Positions 58,955 to 64,000 of a DNA stretch of 64,000 nt are shown one piece after another (positions within the stretch are counted from its first letter, which is position 1; each line of letters starts with the position of its first letter). The DNA lies in NCBI GenBank assembly GCA_035578155.1, contig JAPWDM010000007.1:35252413-35316412 (forward strand), in the 5' to 3' direction. Made by a program: the position numbers and the translations under genes. The stretch comes from Brachynemurus nebulosus. Taxonomy: Eukaryota; Arthropoda; Insecta; Neuroptera; Myrmeleontidae. The notes under the pieces were generated by a model. The model made no database searches. It was not told the DNA's origin and saw only the letters and a program-made list of their open reading frames with translations.

Positions 58955-59459
58955 TAGGGTTTCCGATCTCGATTCGATTTTATCGAAAATCGATTTTTGG
59001 AGAGCCGATCTTCGATTTTTCGAATCGATTCTTTGGAGACCAAATCGATACAGAGATCGTGAAAAATTTATGGAATTGGAGATCGATCTTTTTCGATTTT
59101 AAATTAGAATATTTTTAGTAAAAATATGATGTTTTGTCAAAATTATTGTAGAATATATTTTAACTATTCATGTTGTTGTGACACTTTTAACGTAAACTGG
59201 AAACCATTTTATTCATATTAAAATCCAACAGTTCATCTTCAACGGAAATTGAAATTTTTTTTGAAAGTGGTTTGTGATTTACCTAATAAGAAACTTTATT
59301 AAAATTTTTAGATCTTTTATTTTCTGTAAGTACAAAAAAATTAATCGATTTTCCTCAGATCGATCTTTTGTAAGCCGATTTTCTCCTGCATCGATTTTTG
59401 GTTTGACGATTCGAATCGATCCACAAGATCGATTTTTTGGCCAGAGATCGGAAACCCTA
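58955..59459. mobile_element. hAT-like MITE with perfect 8-bp target duplication
   Basis: 505 bp bounded by CTAAGTAG at 58947-58954 and 59460-59467. The ends are TAGGGTTTCCGATCTC and GAGATCGGAAACCCTA (an exact pair apart from internal spacing). The interior is rich in ATCGATTTT motifs. It is a different family from the element at 44484-45273 but has the same 8-bp signature. The ORF at 59274-59540 crosses its right edge and is not a gene. Confidence 0.85.
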
Positions 59460-59467
59460 CTAAGTAG

Positions 59468-60484
59468 CCTCAGAAGTGCACGCTGTTGGTTACAGAAAAG
59501 AGATAGAATTGTTCCTTCTGATATATTCTATGGTTTTTAATGGCTTCAAAATACTTTTTTACGAAATATACTTGAACCAATATTGAATTTTTTTCTTGCT
59601 AGAAATAAGCCATAAAAAAATTTGAATTTATGACCACCATCCTGTATTCGTGCTCGCTCCTACGCGCTTAATTTTTAGTAAAAATGGAAAGAGCGATTTG
59701 GAAAACCCATAAATCGCTTCCAATTTTATCATTCTATCGTTTTATTTACGATTTTTAGGGCTTTAAAAAATTTTAATAAACTTGATGACGTCATCAAATA
59801 ACTTTTACGTCACTATAGCTGAAAATTCACTCTATTCCAGTTTTCTAGAGTTCGTTTTTAGGACTCCGAAGAAAAATACATTCTTGGCAGGACTTATAAT
59901 AGTAATCGGTCTGTCGATACATTTTGTTTCGGAGAGGGGGTATTATTATTATTATTATTATTATATTTTGGTATTAAAATATTAAAATCTTGTGGGTATT
60001 ATATACCAGGCTATAATAACAATGTTTTATTTATTCACCCCAATGGACTCAGGTTAAATATGTAGTTGCACACATTCAAATAATTCGTGTTTTTCCCGGG
60101 CTGACTGTACATGATTAATAATCAACAATTCCGTTATAAAACACACCTTAAATTTAAATACCTACCATCTTCAGTCACCTAATTTACATGTGCCGATTTA
60201 ACTTTACTTAATTTTTTGCCGAATTGACACTTATAAGGTCATCTGGAATAGAATTAGGAAATTTTAGGCGTAAAAATAAAAATGCCGATGAAATTTTTCA
60301 CAATTTTTATATTTTTTTTTTTCTTAAAAGGAACATAAAATACAAAAATAAAATTTCAATCCACTAAAAAAAATTAACTACATAAGTGCTTAAGTCTTTT
60401 GGTTTCAGTAAATACCACAAAATTGTTAAAATGAGTCAAAAAAAAAAAAAAAAAATACTAAAATATAATTTGTAGGAATAATAC
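59468..60484. other. 3' flank of the acid phosphatase gene
   Basis: AT-rich with a TTA microsatellite near 59941-59965 and A-rich runs. No gene seen. Confidence 0.5.
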
Positions 60485-62639
60485 TTATTGTTGTTGACAC
60501 TCCTCGTCAAAATCACCGGGTATCAGTGGCGTCATCAACTGAACGAACGCGTTCAATTCACACGGGGGACCACATTTTGGAATTTTTAGCTCAATCGGAT
60601 TCTCCTGTTCGGTGTTATTAAAATACATCAGCTGAAACGTAAAAAAAAAATACATTACTGCCATCTGGTTAACGTTACCAACAACTCTTTAATAATTCAA
60701 ATTATTCATACAGTAATAATGCACATGACACGAGATAATACTAAACGGGCCTATGTACGTCCCTTACCTCATACATTCGAATAAAACGTACCAGTTTCGA
60801 AAAAAATAAACAACCATACTTCATTCTTTAACTCTGAATAGATTTCGTGTAGCCCGGAATCACAATTTTTGCCATTAACTGGCGTAACATTAGGTCGTGT
60901 AATATGAAATGTCGTTTTCCGACCACATGGCCGTCCATGTGATTCAGACAAATATCGACACTTTTTTAAACATTTGAGAAATGTTTAAAAGCAATTCTTT
61001 AATTTTAAATAGAAATCTTGTAGCCCGGAATCATCTCCGCCATTAATTGGAAAAACATTAGATCGTGTAATATGAAATGTCGTTTTCCGACCACTTGAGC
61101 GACCATGTAATTCAGATAAATATCGACATTTTTTTAAGCACTAGAAAAATATTTAAAAGCAATTCTTTATTTCTGAATAGATTTCGTGTAACCCGGAATC
61201 ATTTCCGCCATTAATTACATCTGGTCCGGTGAAAATGAAGTATTGATTAACTTTTCTGTCCTTATCCTTTTTTTGCAAGTTAAGAAAAAAATGTCAAACG
61301 TGTTTTATTTGTCTGTATGCCAGATTATTACATACTTTTTGAAATGCAATAGGAAATATGACGCGTATATTCGATCTTGGCATACCGTGAACGTGGTAAA
61401 AATCTCTAGAACAGTCAAAGTAATAAATAGTGTCCGCTATTGCAACTTGACAGTGTCGACAACGTTAAAACAAATAAATAACATTTACAGGAAATCCCAT
61501 AACTTACTTTAAATGACATTTACGGGGAATTCCATAAATTGCTTTAAATGACATTAACGGGGAATCCCATAACTTACTTTAAATAACATTTACGGGGAAT
61601 TCCGTAACATACTTTAAATGACATTTACGCGGAATCGCATAAATTAGTTTAAATGACATTTACGCGGAATCCTATAACTTACTTCAAATGACATTTACGG
61701 GGAATCCCATAACTTACTTTAAGTTCCATATCCGGTTGATTGACCGTCTCGTGCAATTCGAATATCAACGTGGCGCCATACGCGGGTTTCATCAACTCCT
61801 CGAAACCCAACGTGCGAAATATATGCACCAGGGTGATATCGTGCGCCGAATACAAGAACATGGTACGATCCGGTTTCAATTGCCCGTTGCGTTTCTCGAT
61901 CATATTATTGATCACCTCTTTAATGAACGACCCACCGCGAATCCGTTTCATAAATTGCGAATACGAAAATATTGCCAAACTCTGCTTCATCAGCGGCAAC
62001 GTTCGATTCGGGTACACTTTGACCGTCCATTCGGGCAATTTCAATCCGTACGCTTCCTCAATTTCCAAAGTGGTGTGCAAAAATTCGATGTCCGTTATGG
62101 TCGTATAATTTTTACCCGCGTGATGCGACACATATTCGTATAAATCGGCGTTTTGATCATCAATTTTTCGGATTTCCGGTGAATGGTACGCAGCGGCTAG
62201 TTCCTTATCGTATTTCGCACACGGTTTTTTCATTGCTAACGTTTGATCCAAATTGCGCGGCAACGAATGTATCGGGATCGGTTGCCACAACAACTTGTCA
62301 TTCCATATTTGAAATTCTTTCGGTGGATAGAGTGAAGCCAGTGCGACCGCAGCGCTCATGTGACATCGATCATTATCACTCGATTGCACATAGATGTCGT
62401 TTGGAGAGTATATTTCTTTTAAAACGTGTTGGTATCTGTTACGTAGACGACTTCCCATTTTATAGAGTTGATTTTTTCCTATCTAACATAAAAAAAAAAT
62501 GAAAATAAAAATTTGGAATTGGTCCAAGACAATCGATGTATACTTTTGTCAAGGCTCCCCATCCATCCGGCCAATCGTAATCCTTGTACGGGTCATTTGG
62601 ATACGTATCAGTGGGTGTGCGATCGCCATGTCGCATGAT
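60485..62639 (-). CDS. Histidine acid phosphatase (lysosomal/prostatic type), 5' end missing
   Basis: Phosphomonoesterase of the branch-2 histidine phosphatase family, normally lysosomal or secreted. Visible minus-strand exons are 62639-62544, 62482-61718 and 60631-60485, all phase 0, giving 335 codons plus a stop. The first visible exon starts at IMRHGDRTPTDTYPNDPY, which contains the catalytic RHGDRTP. Exon 2 continues at IGKNQLYKMGSRLRNRY and contains the second catalytic motif in FLYSAHDITLVHIF. The last exon has IPKCGPPCELNAF and ends DEECQQQ. The signal peptide and the residues before RHG must lie in an upstream exon that I could not identify, in 62640-64000 or beyond the window. No C-terminal membrane helix is visible. 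The second intron has unusual repeats at both ends. Confidence 0.93.
60815..61230 (-). repeat. Tandem repeat of about 170 bp in the acid phosphatase intron
   Basis: Three diverged units start near 60815, 60985 and 61155. Each has TTTCGTGTAGCCCGGAATCA-like, AATATGAAATGTCGTTTTCC and AATATCGACA blocks; the third is partial. The antisense ORF at 60769-60951 lies inside and is not a gene. Confidence 0.8.
61483..61717 (-). repeat. 35-bp minisatellite that multiplies the exon's 5' splice site
   Basis: About 6.8 units of 35 bp. On the minus strand the unit reads AAAGTAAGTTATGGGATTCC, then CCGTAAATGTCATTT. The unit next to the exon supplies the real splice donor (AAA|GTAAGT at 61718/61717). Of the seven donor-equivalent positions four keep GTAAGT, one has GTATGT and two have lost the GT. 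Confidence 0.88.
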
Positions 62640-64000
62640 CTAAACAACAAAAAAAATTTGAACCAAATTTCTTTAAGAGGTAATATAATAGGGAGCGTAC
62701 AAAAAGAACTTTTTATATATTTCATAAAAACAAAATGGCCGCGCAGTAACTCTCGCAAAACAACCACTTTTTTGGTTTGTTGCACCTGCAACTGCTTTAA
62801 TTTTTATCCAATTAATCTCAAATTTGAACGGTGCCTTAATAATGAGTTTCTCTAGCGAACATCATAGGATTTTTTTTCGATCGACGCCATTTTGTAAAAA
62901 ATTAATTAATTGAAAAAAATTCTGCGACACTAATTCGAGAAACTTGTTGCTAAACTTGTTAAAATCTGAAGTTTTGCAACAGCTGCTATACCGCCATTTT
63001 GTTTTTAAAAAAATATATCCTACTACCGTAACTTTCGATTCAAATTTGAATAAAATGACATTAAATAAACTATCAAAATCTTAATTAAAAATATTTAAAA
63101 AAACAAAAAAAAAACCGTAATCGGTTAAGATGCTAACAAATTCATAACTTTACCTAACCATGTTTTACGGAAATGTTGTAAAATTGTTAAATATAAAACT
63201 GTTGTTCGTACATACTTTATTGTTAAGGGGGTTCTAGTTTAAAAATTCGAAAAAATCGATTTTTTTCTTTCATATTTTCGAAGTTTAGAGCTTTAAGAAT
63301 AAGCCTCTAAAAGGATTTACGGAAATTCAAATTATTTTTGGAGTTATGGTTATTTTTTCCCCGTGTACTGTGTATCATTTCAGTGTTAAATTCAAATTTT
63401 TAATATTAATTACTCGAAACTATTTTATTAGATACGGTTGACACGATATCTCAAGTTCCAATGCACCGATTTACTCGAAATTTGGTACAGACCTTCTTAA
63501 TACTATCAAAATTGGTCCGACGTAGGGGTTTTTGGAATTTTTAAAAAATTTCCAAAGTTGAAAAAAAGGTTTTTTTTTTTTAATGGACGCCATTTTGTGA
63601 AAAAAATTATTTTTTTCAAATCGGTTACGTCCAACTAATTCCACATCCTTGTTTATTAAGAATTAACTAAAATATGTTTCAGATCACCAGGAGGGTTGGA
63701 ATCACGTCAGCTAGGAGACACCTTTTTTTAGGTACACAGTATCCCCTAAGTTCAACATGTATGTGTAAAACTGTAAACATACGTATGTGATACGTACATA
63801 CTAAATTACACTGACATTCAAATCAATTTTATTTAAAAATATAAATTATATTTTTTATGTATTTTTTGTTTATCTTAATTTTTTTTTATACATAAAAACT
63901 AAAAGAATAGTGTGTGTTGGTATGTATTTGTGTGAGTAGGAACACGTTCGTGTGTTGAATGATGATAAATATCGCACACATAATGCGTAACCAACTAATC
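62640..64000. other. Upstream of the acid phosphatase; MITE copy at the right edge
   Basis: No convincing first exon of the acid phosphatase could be placed. A TTAAGGGGGTTCTAG segment near 63224 resembles a TTAA-element end, without a found partner. From about 63740 to the window end the sequence matches the TTAA-flanked MITE of 27806-28257 (AGAATAGTGTGTGTTGGTAT, ATCGCACACATAATGCGTAA). Confidence 0.55.

Noticed and set aside
62549..62791. 80-aa minus-strand ORF as the missing first exon of the acid phosphatase
   Set aside because: It is in a different frame from the RHGDRTP exon, overlaps it, and has no signal peptide joined by a valid donor.
63224..63760. Another TTAA-flanked element
   Set aside because: A TTAAGGGGGTTCTAG start is present, but the candidate right end near 63744 does not pair with it.
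1..64000. tRNA, rRNA, CRISPR or bacterial-type operon features
   Set aside because: Scanning by eye found none, and gene structure is clearly eukaryotic. A tRNA could be missed without a covariance search.

Overview
The window looks like nuclear DNA of an arthropod, most probably an insect. It is strongly AT-rich, genes are sparse and GT-AG spliced, transposon debris is dense, and every recognisable protein is a typical animal protein. A Tc3-type transposon and short runs of TTAGG fit an insect. I cannot name the order or species from sequence alone.

Layout. Positions 1-11344 hold no gene I can support; they include a tandem and higher-order repeat block at about 3.41-7.13 kb and a dispersed repeat at 10.3-10.99 kb. 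An apparently intact Tc3-like transposon lies at 11345-12917. Nested inverted-repeat elements follow at 13.06-13.91 and 14.67-14.95 kb. GlcAT-I, the glycosaminoglycan-linker glucuronyltransferase, is on the plus strand (16175-19723, four coding exons). A GH31 glycosidase is on the minus strand (29265-25028, six exons, 635 aa with a signal peptide). After a repeat-rich gap come ABHD17 depalmitoylase (34024-37438, four exons, 287 aa) and, in the same reading frame, a long unrecognised low-complexity ORF (37658-38866).

Next is an intronless AP-1 mu subunit (42957-44225). Two tandem, both intact copies of Mediator subunit MED30 are on the minus strand (49664-48249 and 52980-50889). Ribophorin I (53175-54548, intronless) is head-to-head with the second MED30 copy. 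A small multi-pass membrane protein (58052-56466, minus, four exons, 169 aa) and a histidine acid phosphatase (62639-60485, minus, 5' end not found) complete the set. The genes are housekeeping or secretory-pathway functions with no evident shared pathway, as is usual for an animal locus.

Most notable observations: (1) ABHD17 is followed, in frame, by 48 open codons, a TAG, and 426 further open codons, all visibly more GC-rich than the surrounding noncoding DNA. This suggests stop-codon readthrough or a linked second cistron. (2) MED30 is duplicated in tandem with both copies apparently under constraint, and later transposon insertions mark only one copy. (3) A 35-bp minisatellite in the acid phosphatase gene has multiplied the 5' splice site itself. 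(4) A two-copy, roughly 2-kb higher-order repeat shares a conserved 20-bp core. (5) Many MITEs have clean target-site duplications (TA, TTAA or 8 bp).
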